DNA from: Apostichopus japonicus
Lineage: Eukaryota; Echinodermata; Holothuroidea; Aspidochirotida; Stichopodidae
Direction of reading: 5' to 3'
DNA: 64,000 nt
Assembly: GCF_037975245.1 (NCBI RefSeq)
Contig: NC_092579.1
Coordinates: 9,543,001-9,607,000 of the forward strand
Under the pieces are notes generated by a model. The model worked only from the letters and a program-made list of their open reading frames with translations. It searched no databases and was not told the DNA's origin. Positions within the stretch are counted from its first letter, which is position 1; each line of letters begins with the position of its first letter. Shown here piece by piece: positions 12,001 to 25,900 of this stretch. The translations under genes and the position numbers were made by a program.

Positions 12001-14640
12001 GTGCGCCGAGCCATCGCGCCACTGTATGGACTGAGATATTAGGCGGATTAACTAATACTTACAGCTCCCCGTGTAGGCACTTGCTGTAAAAGATCGGCAA
12101 AAGACGTCATCACCCGGGGTTCGAACCACGGATGCAAAAGAGAGTCTCGATCATCAGCTCGTACAGTGCGGAGAGCCATCGCGCCACTGTATGGACTGAG
12201 ATATTAGGCGGATTAACTAATACTTACAGCTCCCTGTGTAGGCACTTGCTGTAAAAGATCGGCAAAAGACGTCATCACCCGGGGTTCGAACCACGGATGC
12301 AAAAGAGAGTCTCGATCATCAGCTCGTACAGTGCGCCGAGCCATCGCGCCACTGTATGGACTGAGATATTAGGCGGATTAACTAATACTTACAGCTCCCC
12401 GTGTAGGCACTCGTCAAAAGACGTCATCACCCGGGGTTCGAACCACGGATGCAAAAGAGAGTCTCGATCATCAGCTCGTACAGTGCGCCGAGCCATCGCG
12501 CCACTGTATGGACTGAGATATTAGGCGGATTAACTAATACTTACAGCTCCCCGTGTAGGCACTCGGCAAAAGACGTCATCACCCGGGGTTCGAACCACGG
12601 ATGCAAAAGAGAGTCTCGATCATCAGCTCGTACAGTGCGCCGAGCCATCGCGCCACTGTATGGACTGAAATATTAGGCGGATTAACTAATACTTACAGCT
12701 CCCCGTGTAGGCACTTGCTGTAAAAGATCGGCAAAAGACGTCATCACCCGGGGTTCGAACCACGGATGCAAAAGAGAGTCTCGATCATCAGCTCGTACAG
12801 TGCGCCGAGCCATCGCGCCACTGTATGGACTGAGATATTAGGCGGATTAACTAATACTTACAGCTCCCCGTGTAGGCACTTGCTGTAAAAGATCGGCAAA
12901 AGACGTCATCACCCGGGGTTCGAACCACGGATGCAAAAGAGAGTCTCGATCATCAGCTCGTACAGTGCGCCGAGCCATCGCGCCACTGTATGGACTGAGA
13001 TATTAGGCGGATTAATTAATACTTACAGCTCCCCGTGTAGGCACTTGCTGTAAAAGATCGGCAAAAGACGTCATCACCCGGGGTTCGAACCACGGATGCA
13101 AAAGAGAGTCTCGATTATCAGCTCGTACAGTGCGCCGAGCCATCGCGCCACTGTATGGACTGAGATATTAGGCGGATTAACTAATACTTACAGCTCCCCG
13201 TGTAGGCACTTGCTGTAAAAGATCGGCAAAAGACGTCATCACCCGGGGTTCGAACCACGGATGCAAAAGAGAGTCTCGATCATCAGCTCGTACAGTGCGC
13301 CGAGCCATCGCGCCACTGTATGGACTGAGATATTAGGCGGATTAACTAATACTTACAGCTCCCCGTGTAATCACTTGCTGTAAAAGATCGGCAAAAGACG
13401 TCATCACCCGGGGTTTGAACCACGGATGCAAAAGAGAGTCTCGATCATCAGCTCGTACAGTGCGCCGAGCCATCGCGCCACTGTATGGACTGAGATATTA
13501 GGCGGATTAATTAATACTTACAGCTCCCCGTGTAGGCACTTGCTGTAAAAGATCGGCAAAAGACGTCATCACCCGGGGTTCGAACCACGGATGCAAAAGA
13601 GAGTCTCGATCATCAGCTCGTACAGTGCGCCGAGCCATCGCGCCACTGTATGGACTGAGATATTAGGCGGATTAATTAATACTTACAGCTCCCCGTGTAG
13701 GCACTCGGTAAAAGACGTCATCACCCGGGGTTCGAACCACGGATGCAAAAGAGAGTCTCGATCATCAGCTCGTACAGTGCGCCGAGCCATCGCGCCACTG
13801 TATGGACTGAGATATTAGGCGGATTAACTAATACTTACAGCTCCCCGTGTAGGCACTTGCTGTAAAAGATCGGCAAAAGACGTCATCACCCGGGGTTCGA
13901 ACCACGGATGCAAAAGAGAGTCTCGATCATCAGCTCGTACAGTGCGCCGAGCCATCGCGCCACTGTATGGACTGAGATATTAGGCGGATTAATTAATACT
14001 TACAGCTCCCCGTGTAGGCACTTGCTGTAAAAGATCGGCAAAAGACGTCATCACCCGGGGTTCGAACCACGGATGCAAAAGAGAGTCTCGATCATCAGCT
14101 CGTACAGTGCGCCGAGCCATCGCGCCACTGTATGGACTGAGATATTAGGCGGATTAACTAATACTTACAGCTCCCCGTGTAGGCACTCGGCAAAAGACGT
14201 CATCACCCGGGGTTCGAACCACGGATGCAAAAGAGAGTCTCGATCATCAGCTCGTACAGTGCGCCGAGCCATCGCGCCACTGTATGGACTGAGATATTAG
14301 GCGGATTAACTAATACTTACAGCTCCCCGTGTAGGCACTCGGCAAAAGACGTCATCACCCGGGGTTCGAACCACGGATGCAAAAGAGAGTCTCGATCATC
14401 AGCTCGTACAGTGCGCCGAGCCATCGCGCCACTGTATGGACTGAGATATTAGGCGGATTAACTAATACTTACAGCTCCCCGTGTAGGCACTTGCTGTAAA
14501 AGATCGGCAAAAGACGTCATCACCCGGGGTTCGAACCACGGATGCAAAAGAGAGTCTCGATCATCAGCTCGTACAGTGCGCCGAGCCATCGCGCCACTGT
14601 ATGGACTGAGATATTAGGCGGATTAACTAATACTTACAGC
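9000..14640 (+). repeat. 1927-bp and 2410-bp higher-order units
   Basis: A short monomer carrying actcggtaaaag (C to T) marks three copies with gta at 9371, 11298 and 13708: offsets 1927 and then 2410. The 2410 offset also holds for the tccctgtg marker (12231 and 14641) and for the pair of short monomers beginning at 11663/11815 and 14073/14225. It equals ten long plus five short monomers. The 1927 unit contains a 164-bp monomer with a 1-bp loss at about 11130. Confidence 0.82.
11121..11145 (+). repeat. 164-bp monomer, single-base loss
   Basis: The site reads gcactgctg instead of gcacttgctg, and the spacing of flanking atgcaaaag words is 164 bp (11017 to 11181). It marks one copy of the 1927-bp unit. 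Confidence 0.85.
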
Positions 14641-17600
14641 TCCCTGTGTAGGCACTTGCTGTAAAAGATCGGCAAAAGACGTCATCACCCGGGGTTCGAA
14701 CCACGGATGCAAAAGAGAGTCTCGATCATCAGCTCGTACAGTGCGCCGAGCCATCGCGCCACTGTATGGACTGAGATATTAGGCGGATTAATTAATACTG
14801 ACAGCTCTCCGTGTAGGCACTTGCTGTAAAAGATCGGCAAAAGACGTCATCACCCGGGGTTCGAACCACGGATGCAAAAGAGAGTCTCGATCATCAGCTC
14901 GTACAGTGCGCCGAGCCATCGCGCCACTGTATGGACTGAGATATTAGGCGGATTAATTAATACTTACAGCTCCCCGTGTAGGCACTCGGCAAAAGACGTC
15001 ATCACCCGGGGTTCGAACCACGGATGCAAAAGAGAGTCTCGATCATCAGCTCGTACAGTGCGCCGAGCCATCGCGCCACTGTATGGACTGAGATATTAGG
15101 CGGATTAACTAATACTTACAGCTCCCCGTGTAGGCACTTGCTGTAAAAGATCGGCAAAAGACGTCATCACCCGGGGTTCGAACCACGGATGCAAAAGAGA
15201 GTCTCGATCATCAGCTCGTACAGTGCGCCGAGCCATCGCGCCACTGTATGGACTGAGATATTAGGCGGATTAACTAATACTTACAGCTCCCTGTGTAGGC
15301 ACTTGCTGTAAAAGATCGGCAAAAGACGTCATCACCCGGGGTTCGAACCACGGATGCAAAAGAGAGTCTCGATCATCAGCTCGTACAGTGCGCCGAGCCA
15401 TCGCGCCACTGTATGGACTGAGATATTAGGCGGATTAACTAATACTTACAGCTCCCCGTGTAGGCACTCGGCAAAAGACGTCATCACCCGGGGTTCGAAC
15501 CACGGATGCAAAAGAGAGTCTCGATCATCAGCTCGTACAGTGCGCCGAGCCATCGCGCCACTGTATGGACTGAGATATTAGGCGGATTAACTAATACTTA
15601 CAGCTCCCCGTGTAGGCACTTGCTGTAAAAGATCGGCAAAAGACGTCATCACCCGGGGTTCGAACCACGGATGCAAAAGAGAGTCTCGATCATCAGCTCG
15701 TACAGTGCGCCGAGCCATCGCGCCACTGTATGGACTGAGATATTAGGCGGATTAATTAATACTTACAGCTCCCCGTGTAGGCACTCGGCAAAAGACGTCA
15801 TCACCCGGGGTTCGAACCACGGATGCAAAAGAGAGTCTCGATCATCAGCTCGTACAGTGCGCCGAGCCATCGCGCCACTGTATGGACTGAGATATTAGGC
15901 GGATTAATTAATACTTACAGCTCCCCGTGTAGGCACTTGCTGTAAAAGATCGGCAAAAGACGTCATCACCCGGGGTTCGAACCACGGATGCAAAGGAGAG
16001 TCTCGATCATCAGCTCGTACAGTGCGCCGAGCCATCGCGCCACTGTATGGACTGAGATATTAGGCGGATTAAGTAATACTTACAGCTTAACGTGTAGGCA
16101 CTTGCTGTAAAAGATCGGCAAAAGACGTCATCACCCGGGGTTCGAACCACGGATGCAAAAGAGAGTCTCGATCATCAGCTCGTAAAGTGCGCCGAGCCAT
16201 CGCGCCACTGTATGGACTGAGATATTAGGCGGATTAACTAATACTTACAGCTCCCCGTGTTCGCACTTGCTGTAAAAGATCGGCAAAAGACGTCATCACC
16301 CGGGGTTCGAACCACGGATGCAAAAGAGAGTCTCGATCATCAGCTCGTACAGTGCGCCGAGCCATCGCGCCACTGTATGGACTGAGATATTAGGCGGATT
16401 AACTAATACTTACAGCTCCCCGTGTAGGCACTTGCTGTAAAAGATCGGCAAAAGACGTCATCACCCGGGGTTCGAACCACGGATGCAAAAGAGAGTCTCG
16501 ATCATCAGCTCGTACAGTGCGCCGAGCCATCGCGCCACTGTATGGACTGAGATATTAGGCGGATTAACTAATACTTACAGCTCCCCGTGTAGGCACTCGG
16601 CAAAAGACGTCATCACCCGGGGTTCGAACCACGGATGCAAAAGAGAGTCTCGATCATCAGCTCGTACAGTGCGCCGAGCCATCGCGCCACTGTATGGACT
16701 GAGATATTAGGCGGATTAACTAATACTTTCAGCTCCACGTGTAGGCACTTGCTGTAAAAGATCGGCAAAAGACGTCATCACCCGGGGTTCGAACCACGGA
16801 TGCAAAAGAGAGTCTCGATCATCAGCTCGTACAGTGCGCCGAGCCATCGCGCCACTGTATGGACTGAGATATTAGGCGGATTAACTAATACTTACAGCTC
16901 CCTGTGTAGGCACTTGCTGTAAAAGATCGGCAAAAGACGTCATCACCCGGGGTTCGAACCACGGATGCAAAAGAGAGTCTCGATCATCAGCTCGTACAGT
17001 GCGCCGAGCCATCGCGCCACTGTATGGACTGAGATATTACGCGGATTAATTAATACTTACAGCTCTCCGTGTAGGCACTTGCTGTAAAAGATCGGCAAAA
17101 GACGTCATCACCCGGGGTTCGAACCACGGATGCAAAAGAGAGTCTCGATCATCAGCTCGTACAGTGCGCCGAGCCATCGCGCCACTGTATGGACTGAGAT
17201 ATTAGGCGGATTAATTAATACTTACAGCTCCCCGTGTAGGCACTTGCTGTAAAAGATCGGCAAAAGACGTCATCACCCGGGGTTCGAACCACGGATGCAA
17301 AAGAGAGTCTCGATCATCAGCTCGTACAGTGCGCCGAGCCATCGCGCCACTGTATGGACTGAGATATTAGGCGGATTAACTAATACTTACAGCTCCCCGT
17401 GTAGGCACTCGGCAAAAGACGTCATCACCCGGGGTTCGAACCACGGATGCAAAAGAGAGTCTCGATCATCAACTCGTACAGTGCGCCGAGCCATCGCGCC
17501 ACTGTATGGACTGAGATATTAGGCGGATTAACTAATACTTACAGCTCCCCGTGTAGGCACTCGGCAAAAGACGTCATCACCCGGGGTTCGAACCACGGAT

Positions 17601-19000
17601 GCAAAAGAGAGTCTCGATCATCAGCTCGTACAGTGCGAAGAGCCATCGCGCCACTGTATGGACTGAGATATTAGGCGGATTAACTAATACTTACAGCTCC
17701 CCGTGTAGGCACTTGCTGTAAAAGATCGGCAAAAGACGTCATCACCCGGGGTTCGAACCACGGATGCAAAAGAGAGTCTCGATCATCAGCTCGTACAGTG
17801 CGCCGAGCCATCGCGCCACTGTATGGACTGAGATATTAGGCGGATTAACTAATACTTACAGCTCCCTGTGTAGGCACTTGCTGTAAAAGATCGGCAAAAG
17901 ACGTCATCACCCGGGGTTCGAACCACGGATGCAAAAGAGAGTCTCGATCATCAGCTCGTACAGTGCGCCGAGCCATCGCGCCACTGTATGGACTGAGATA
18001 TTAGGCGGATTAATTAATACTTACAGCTCTCCGTGTAGGCACTTGCTGTAAAAGATCGGCAAAAGACGTCATCACCCTAGGTTCGAACCACGGATGCAAA
18101 AGAGAGTCTCGATCATCAGCTCGTACAGTGCGCCGAGCCATCGCGCCACTGTATGGACTGAGATATTAGGCGGATTAATTAATACTTACAGCTCCCCGTG
18201 TAGGCACTTGCTGTAAAAGATCGGCAAAAGACGTCATCACCCGGGGTTCGAACCACGGATGCAAAAGAGAGTCTCGATCATCAGCTCGTACAGTGCGCCG
18301 AGCCATCGCGCCACTGTATGGACTGAGATATTAGGCGGATTAACTAATACTTACAGCTCCCCGTGTAGGCACTCGGCAAAAGACGTCATCACCCGGGGTT
18401 CGAACCATGGATGCAAAAGAGAGTCTCGATCATCAGCTCGTACAGTGCGCCGAGCCATCGCGCCACTGTATGGACTGAGATATTAGGCGGATTAATTAAT
18501 ACTTACAGCTCCCCGTGTAGGCACTTGCTGTAAAAGATCGGCAAAAGACGTCATCACCCGGGGTTCGAACCACGGATGCAAAGGAGAGTCTCGATCATCA
18601 GCTCGTACAGTGCGCCGAGCCATCGCGCCACTGTATGGACTGAGATATTAGGCGGATTAAGTAATACTTACAGCTCCCCGTGTAGGCACTTGCTGTAAAA
18701 GATCGGCAAAAGACGTCATCACCCGGGGTTCGAACCACGGATGCAAAAGAGAGTCTCGATCATCAGCTCGTACAGTGCGCCGAGCCATCGCGCCACTGTA
18801 TGGACTGAGATATTAGGCGGATTAACTAATACTTACAGCTCCCCGTGTAGGCACTTGATGTAAAAGATCGGCAAAAGACGTCATCACCCGGGGTTCGAAC
18901 CACGGATGCAAAAGAGAGTCTCGATCATCAGCTCGTACAGTGCGCCGAGCCATCGCGCCACTGTATGGACTGAGATATTTTGCGGATTAATTAATACTTA
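14640..19000 (+). repeat. 964-bp 6-monomer duplication among related copies
   Basis: The marker tccctgtg occurs at 14641, 15288, 16899 and 17863, and agctctccgtg at about 14803, 17061 and 18025. The last interval in both series is 964 bp, four long plus two short monomers. Earlier spacings (647 and 1611 bp) are also sums of whole monomers. Copy 16899-17862 is therefore repeated at 17863-18826 with a few differences, such as gcgaagagcc near 17637 and the caccctaggttcg site near 18076. Confidence 0.72.
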
Positions 19001-22000
19001 CAACTTAACGTGTAGGCACTTGCTGTAAAAGATCGGCAAAAGACGTCATCACCCGGGGTTCGAACCACGGATGCAAAAGAGAGTCTCGATCATCAGCTCG
19101 TACAGTGCGCCGAGCCATCGCGCCACTGTATGGACTGAGATATTAGGCGGATTAACTAATACTTACAGCTCCCCGTGTAGGCACTTGTTGTAAAAGATCG
19201 GCAAAAGACGTCATCACCCGGGGTTCGAACCACGGATGCAAAAGAGAGTCTCGATCATGAGCTCGTACAGTGCGCCGAGCCATCGCGCCACTGTATGGAC
19301 TGAGATATTAGGCGGATTAACTAATACTTACAGCTCCACGTGTAGGCACTTGCTGTAAAAGATCGGCAAAAGACGTCATCACCCGGGGTTCGAACCACGG
19401 ATGCAAAAGAGAGTCTCGATCATCAGCTCGTACAGTGCGCCGAGCCATCGCGCCACTGTATGGACTGAGATATTAGGCGGATTAACTAATACTTACAGCT
19501 CCCCGTGTAGGCACTCGGCAAAAGACGTCATCACCCGGGGTTCGAACCACGGATGCAAAAGAGAGTCTCGATCATCAGCTCGTACAGTGCGCCAAGCCAT
19601 CGCGCCACTGTATGGACTGAGATATCAGGTGGATTAACTAATACTTACAGCTCCCCGTGTAGGCACTTGATGCAAAAGACGTCATCACCCGGGGTTCGAA
19701 CCACGGATGCAAAAGAGAGTCTCGATCATCAGCTCGTACAGTGCGCCGAGCCATCGCGCCACTGTATGGACTGAGATATTAGGCGGATTAACTAATACTT
19801 ACAGCTCCCCGTGTAGGCACTCGGCAAAAGACGTCATCACCCGGGGTTCGAACCACGGATGCAAAAGAGAGTCTCGATCATCAGCTCGTACAGTGCGCCG
19901 AGCCATCGCGCCACTGTATGGACTGAGATATTAGGCGGATTAACTAATACTTACAGCTCCCCGTGTAGGCACTTGCTGTAAAAGATCGGCAAAAGACGTC
20001 ATCACCCGGGGTTCGAACCACGGATGCAAAAGAGAGTCTCGATCATCAGCTCGTACAGTGCGCCGAGCCATCGCGCCACTGTATGGACTGAGATATTAGG
20101 CGGATTAATTAATACTTACAGCTCCCCGTGTAGGCACTTGCTGTAAAAGATCGGCAAAAGACGTCATCACCCGGGGTTCGAACCACGGATGCAAAAGAGA
20201 GTCTCGATCATCAGCTCGTACAGTGCGCCGAGCCATCGCGCCACTGTATGGACTGAGATATTAGGCGGATTAACTTATACTTACAGCTCCCCGTGTTCGC
20301 ACTTGCTGTAAAAGATCGGCAAAAGACGTCATCACCCGGGGTTCGAACCACGGATGCAAAAGAGAGTCTCGATCATCAGCTCGTACAGTGCGCCGAGCCA
20401 TCGCGCCACTGTATGGACTGAGATATTAGGCGGATTAACTAATACTTACAGCTCCCCGTGTAGGCACTTGCTGTTAAAGATCGGCAAAAGACGTCATCAC
20501 CCGGGGTTCGAACCACGGATGCAAAAGAGAGTCTCGATCATCAGCTCGTACAGTGCGCCGAGCCATCGCGCCACTGTATGGACTGAGATATTAGGTGGAT
20601 TAACTAATACTTACAGCTCCCCGTGTAGGCACTTGTTGTAAAAGATCGGCAAAAGACGTCATCACCCGGGGTTCGAACCACGGATGCAAAAGAGAGTCTC
20701 GATCATCAGCTCGTACAGTGCGCCGAGCCATCGCGCCACTGTATGGACTGAGATATTTTGCGGATTAATTAATACTTACAGCTTAACGTGTAGGCACTTG
20801 CTGTAAAAGATCGGCAAAAGACGTCATCACCCGGGGTTCGAACCACGGATGCAAAAGAGAGTCTCGATCATCAGCTCGTAAAGTGCGCCGAGCCATCGCG
20901 CCACTGTATGGACTGAGATATTAGGCGGATTAACTAATACTTACAGCTCCCCGTGTTCGCACTTGCTGTAAAAGATCGGCAAAAGACGTCATCACCCGGG
21001 GTTCGAACCACGGATGCAAAAGAGAGTCTCGATCATCAGCTCGTACAGTGCGCCGAGCCATCGCGCCACTGTATGGACTGAGATAATAGGCGGATTAACT
21101 AATACTTACAGCTCCCCGTGTAGGCACTTGCTGTAAAAGATCGGCAAAAGACGTCATCACCCGGGGTTCGAACCAAGGATGCAAAAGAGAGTCTCGATCA
21201 TCAGCTCGTACAGTGCGCCGAGCCATCGCGCCACTGTATGGACTGAGATATTAGGCGGATTAACTAATACTTACAGCTCCCCGTGTAGGCACTCGGCAAA
21301 AGACGTCATCACCCGGGGTTCGAACCACGGATGCAAAAGAGAGTCTCGATCATCAGCTCGTACAGTGCGCCGAGCCATCGCGCCACTGTATGGACTGAGA
21401 TATTAGGCGGATTAACTAATACTTACAGCTCCACGTGTAGGCACTTGCTGTAAAAGATCGGCAAAAGACGTCATCACCCGGGGTTCGAACCACGGATGCA
21501 AAAGAGAGTCTCGATCATCAGCTCGTACAGTGCGCCGAGCCATCGCGCCACTGTATGGACTGAGATATTAGGCGGATTAACTAATACTTACAGCTCCCCG
21601 TGTAGGCACTCGGCAAAAGACGTCATCACCCGGGGTTCGAACCACGGATGCAAAAGAGAGTCTCGATCATCAGCTCGTACAGTGCGCCAAGCCATCGCGC
21701 CACTGTATGGACTGAGATATTAGGCGGATTAACTAATACTTACAGCTCCCCGTGTAGGCACTTGCTGTAAAAGATCGGCAAAAGACGTCATCACCCGGGG
21801 TTCGAACCACGGATGCAAAAGAGAGTCTCGATCATCAGCTCGTACAGTGCGCCGAGCCATCGCGCCACTGTATGGACTGAGATATTAGGCGGATTAATTA
21901 ATACTTACAGCTCCCCGTGTAGGCACTTGCTGTAAAAGATCGGCAAAAGACGTCATCACCCGGGGTTCGAACCACGGATGCAAAAGAGAGTCTCGATCAT

Positions 22001-22900
22001 CAGCTCGTACAGTGCGCCGAGCCATCGCGCCACTGTATGGACTGAGATATTAGGCGGATTAATTAATACTTACAGCACCCCGTGTTCGCACTTGCTGTAA
22101 AAGATCGGCAAAAGACGTCATCACCCGGGGTTCGAACCACGGATGCAAAAGAGAGTCTCGATCATCAGCTCGTACAGTGCGCCGAGCCATCGCGCCACTG
22201 TATGGACTGAGATATTAGGCGGATTAACTAATACTTACAGCTCCCCGTGTAGGCACTTGCTGTTAAAGATCGGCAAAAGACGTCATCACCCGGGGTTCGA
22301 ACCACGGATGCAAAAGAGAGTCTCGATCATCAGCTCGTACAGTGCGCCGAGCCATCGCGCCACTGTATGGACTGAGATATTAGGTGGATTAACTAATACT
22401 TACAGCTCCCCGTGTAGGCACTTGCTGTAAAAGATCGGCAAAAGACGTCATCACCCGGGGTTCGAACCACGGATGCAAAAGAGAGTCTCGATCATCAGCT
22501 CGTACAGTGCGCCGAGCCATCGCGCCACTGTATGGACTGAGATATTAGGCGGATTAACTAATACTTACAGCTCCCCGTGTAGGCACTTGCTGTAAAAGAT
22601 CGGCAAAAGACGTCATCACCCGGGGTTCGAACCACGGATGCAAAAGAGAGTCTCGATCATCAGCTCGTACAGTGCGCCGAGCCATCGCGCCACTGTATGG
22701 ACTGAGATATTAGGCGGATTAATTAATACTTACAGCTCCCCGTGTAGGCACTCGGCAAAAGACGTCATCACCCGGGGTTCGAACCACGGATGCAAAAGAG
22801 AGTCTCGATCATCAGCTCGTACAGTGCGCCGAGCCATCGCGCCACTGTATGGACTGAGATATTAGGCGGATTAATTAATACTTACAGCTCCCCGTGTAGG
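16083..22900 (+). repeat. Interleaved duplications with offsets 4696, 1778 and 1789 bp
   Basis: The rare words cagcttaacgtg and cgtaaagtgc (16083, 16181) recur at 20779 and 20877, offset 4696. The word gatattttgcgg recurs at 18974 and 20752 (offset 1778). The gtgttcgcac copy and the ctgttaaagatcgg copy recur at 20293/22082 and 20471/22260 (offset 1789, nine long plus two short monomers). A monomer here is thus part of two or three nested duplications of different age. Confidence 0.78.
19661..19682 (+). repeat. Second type of 154-bp monomer
   Basis: The sequence reads aggcacttgatgcaaaagacg. Eleven bases are lost in the same hot spot, but the linked base differs (gatgc rather than gctgt), so this loss arose separately from that at 691-712. 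It follows an atcaggtgg copy. Confidence 0.78.
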
Positions 22901-25900
22901 CACTCGGCAAAAGACGTCATCACCCGGGGTTCGAACCACGGATGCAAAAGAGAGTCTCGATCATCAGCTCGTACAGTGCGCCGAGCCATCGCGCCACTGT
23001 ATGGACTGAGATATTAGGCGGATTAACTAATACTTACAGCTCCCCGTGTAGGCACTTGCTGTAAAAGATCGGCAAAAGACGTCATCACCCGGGGTTCGAA
23101 CCACGGATGCAAAAGAGAGTCTCGATCATCAGCTCGTACAGTGCGCCAAGCCATCGCGCCACTGTATGGACTGAGATATCAGGTGGATTAACTAATACTT
23201 ACAGCTCCCCGTGTAGGCACTCGGCAAAAGACGTCATCACCCGGGGTTCGAACCACGGATGCAAAAGAGAGTCTCGATCATCAGCTCGTACAGTGGGCCG
23301 AGCCATCGCGCCACTGTATGGACTGAGATATTAGGCGGATTAACTAATACTTACAGCTCCCCGTGTAGGCACTTGCTGTAAAAGATCGGCAAAAGACGTC
23401 ATCACCCGGGGTTCGAACCACGGATGCAAAAGCGAGTCTCGATCATCAGCTCGTACAGTGCGCCAAGCCATCGCGCCACTGTATGGACTGAGATATTAGG
23501 CGGATTAATTAATACTAACAGCTCCCCGTGTAGGCACTTGCTGTAAAAGATCGGCAAAAGACGTCATCACCCGGGGTTCGAACCACGGATGCAAAAGAGA
23601 GTCTCGATCATCAGCTCGTACAGTGTGCCGAGCCATCGCGCCACTGTATGGACTTAGATATCAGGTGGATTAACTAATACTTACAGCTCCCCGTGTAGGC
23701 ACTCGGCAAAAGACGTCATCACCCGGGGTTCGAACCACGGATGCAAAAGAGAGTCTCGATCATCAGCTCGTACAGTGCGCCGAGCCATCGCGCCACTGTA
23801 TGGACTGAGATATTAGGCGGATTAACTAATACTTACAGCTCCCCGTGTAGGCACTTGCTGTAAAAGATCGGCAAAAGACGTCATCACAAGGGGTTCGAAC
23901 CACGGATGCAAAAGAGAGTCTCGATCATCAGCTCGTACAGTGCGCCGAGCCATCGCGCCACTGTATGGACTGAGATATTAGGCGGATTAATTAATACTTA
24001 CAGCTCCCCGTGTAGGCACTCGGCAAAAGACGTCATCACCCGGGGTTCGAACCACGGATGCAAAAGAGAGTCTCGATCATCAGCTCGTACAGTGCGCCGA
24101 GCCATCGCGCCACTGTATGCACTGAGATATTAGGCGGATTAACTAATACTTACAGCTCCCCGTGTAGGCACTTGCTGTAAAAGATCGGCAAAAGACGTCA
24201 TCACCCGGGGTTCGAACCACGGATGCAAAAGAGAGTCTCGATCATCAGCTCGTACAGTGCGCCGAGCCATCGCGCCACTGTATGGACTGAGATATTAGGC
24301 GGATTAACTAATACTTACAGCTCCCCGTGTAGGCACTTGCTGTAAAAGATCGGCAAAAGACGTCATCACCCGGGGTTCGAACCACGGATGCAAAAGACAG
24401 TCTCGATCATCAGCTCGTACAGTGCGCCGAGCCATCGCGCCACTGTATGGACTGAGATATTAGGCGGATTAATTAATACTTACAGCTCCCCGTGTAGGCA
24501 CTTGCTGTAAAAGATCGGCAAAAGACGTCAACACCCGGGGTTCGAACCACGGATGCAAAAGAGAGTCTCGATCATCAGCTCGTACAGTGCGCCGAGCCAT
24601 CGCGCCACTGTATGGACTGAGATATTAGGCGGATTAATTGATACTTACAGCTCCCCGTGTAGGCACTTGCTGTAAAAGATCGGCAAAAGACGTCATCACC
24701 CGGGGTTCGAACCACGGATGCAAAAGAGAGTCTCGATCATCAGCTCGTACAGTGTGCCGAGCCATCGCGCCACTGTATGGACTGAGATATCAGGTGGATT
24801 AACTAATACTTACAGCTCCCCGTGTAGGCACTCGGCAAAAGACGTCATCACCCGGGGTTCGAACCACGGATGCAAAAGAGAGTCTCGATCATCAGCTCGT
24901 ACAGTGCGCCGAGCCATCGCGCCACTGTATGGACTGAGATATTAGGCGGATTAACTAATACTTACAGCTCCCCGTGTAGGCACTTGCTGTAAATGATCGG
25001 CAAAAGACGTCATCACCCGGGGTTCGAACCACGGATGCAAAAGAGAGTCTCGATCATCAGCTCGTACAGTGCGCCGAGCCATCGCGCCACTGTATGGACT
25101 GAGATATCAGGTGGATTAACTAATACTTACAGCTCCCCGTGTAGGCACTCGGCAAAAGACGTCATCACCCGGGGTTCGAACCACGGATGCAAAAGAGAGT
25201 CTCGATCATCAGCTCGTACAGTGCGCCGAGCCATCGCGCCACTGTATGGACTGAGATATTAGGCGGATTAACTAATACTTACAGCTCCCCGTGTAGGCAC
25301 TTGCTGTAAAAGATCGGCAAAAGACGTCATCACCCGGGGTTCGAACCACGGATGCAAAAGAGAGTCTCGATCATCAGCTCGTACATTGCGCCGAGCCATC
25401 GCGCCACTGTATGGACTGAGATATTAGGCGGATTAATTAATACTTACAGCTCCCCGTGTAGGCACTCGGCAAAAGACGTCATCACCCGGGGTTCGAACCA
25501 CGGATGCAAAAGAGAGTCTCGATCATCAGCTCGTACAGTGCGCCGAGCCATCGCGCCACTGTATGGACTGAGATATTATGCGGATTAACTAATACTTACA
25601 GCTCCCCGTGTAGGCACTTGCTGTAAAAGATCGGCAAAAGACGTCATCACCCGGGGTTCGAACCACGGATGCAAAAGAGAGTCTCGATCATCAGCTCGTA
25701 CAGTGCGCCGAGCCATCGCGCCACTGTATGGACTGAGATATTAGGCGGATTAACTAATACTTACAGCTCCCCGTGTAGGCACTTGCTGTAAAAGATCGGC
25801 AAAAGACGTCATCACCCGGGGTTCGAACCACGGATGCAAAAGAGAGTCTCGATCATCAGCTCGTACAGTGCGCCGAGCCATCGCGCCACTGTATGGACTG

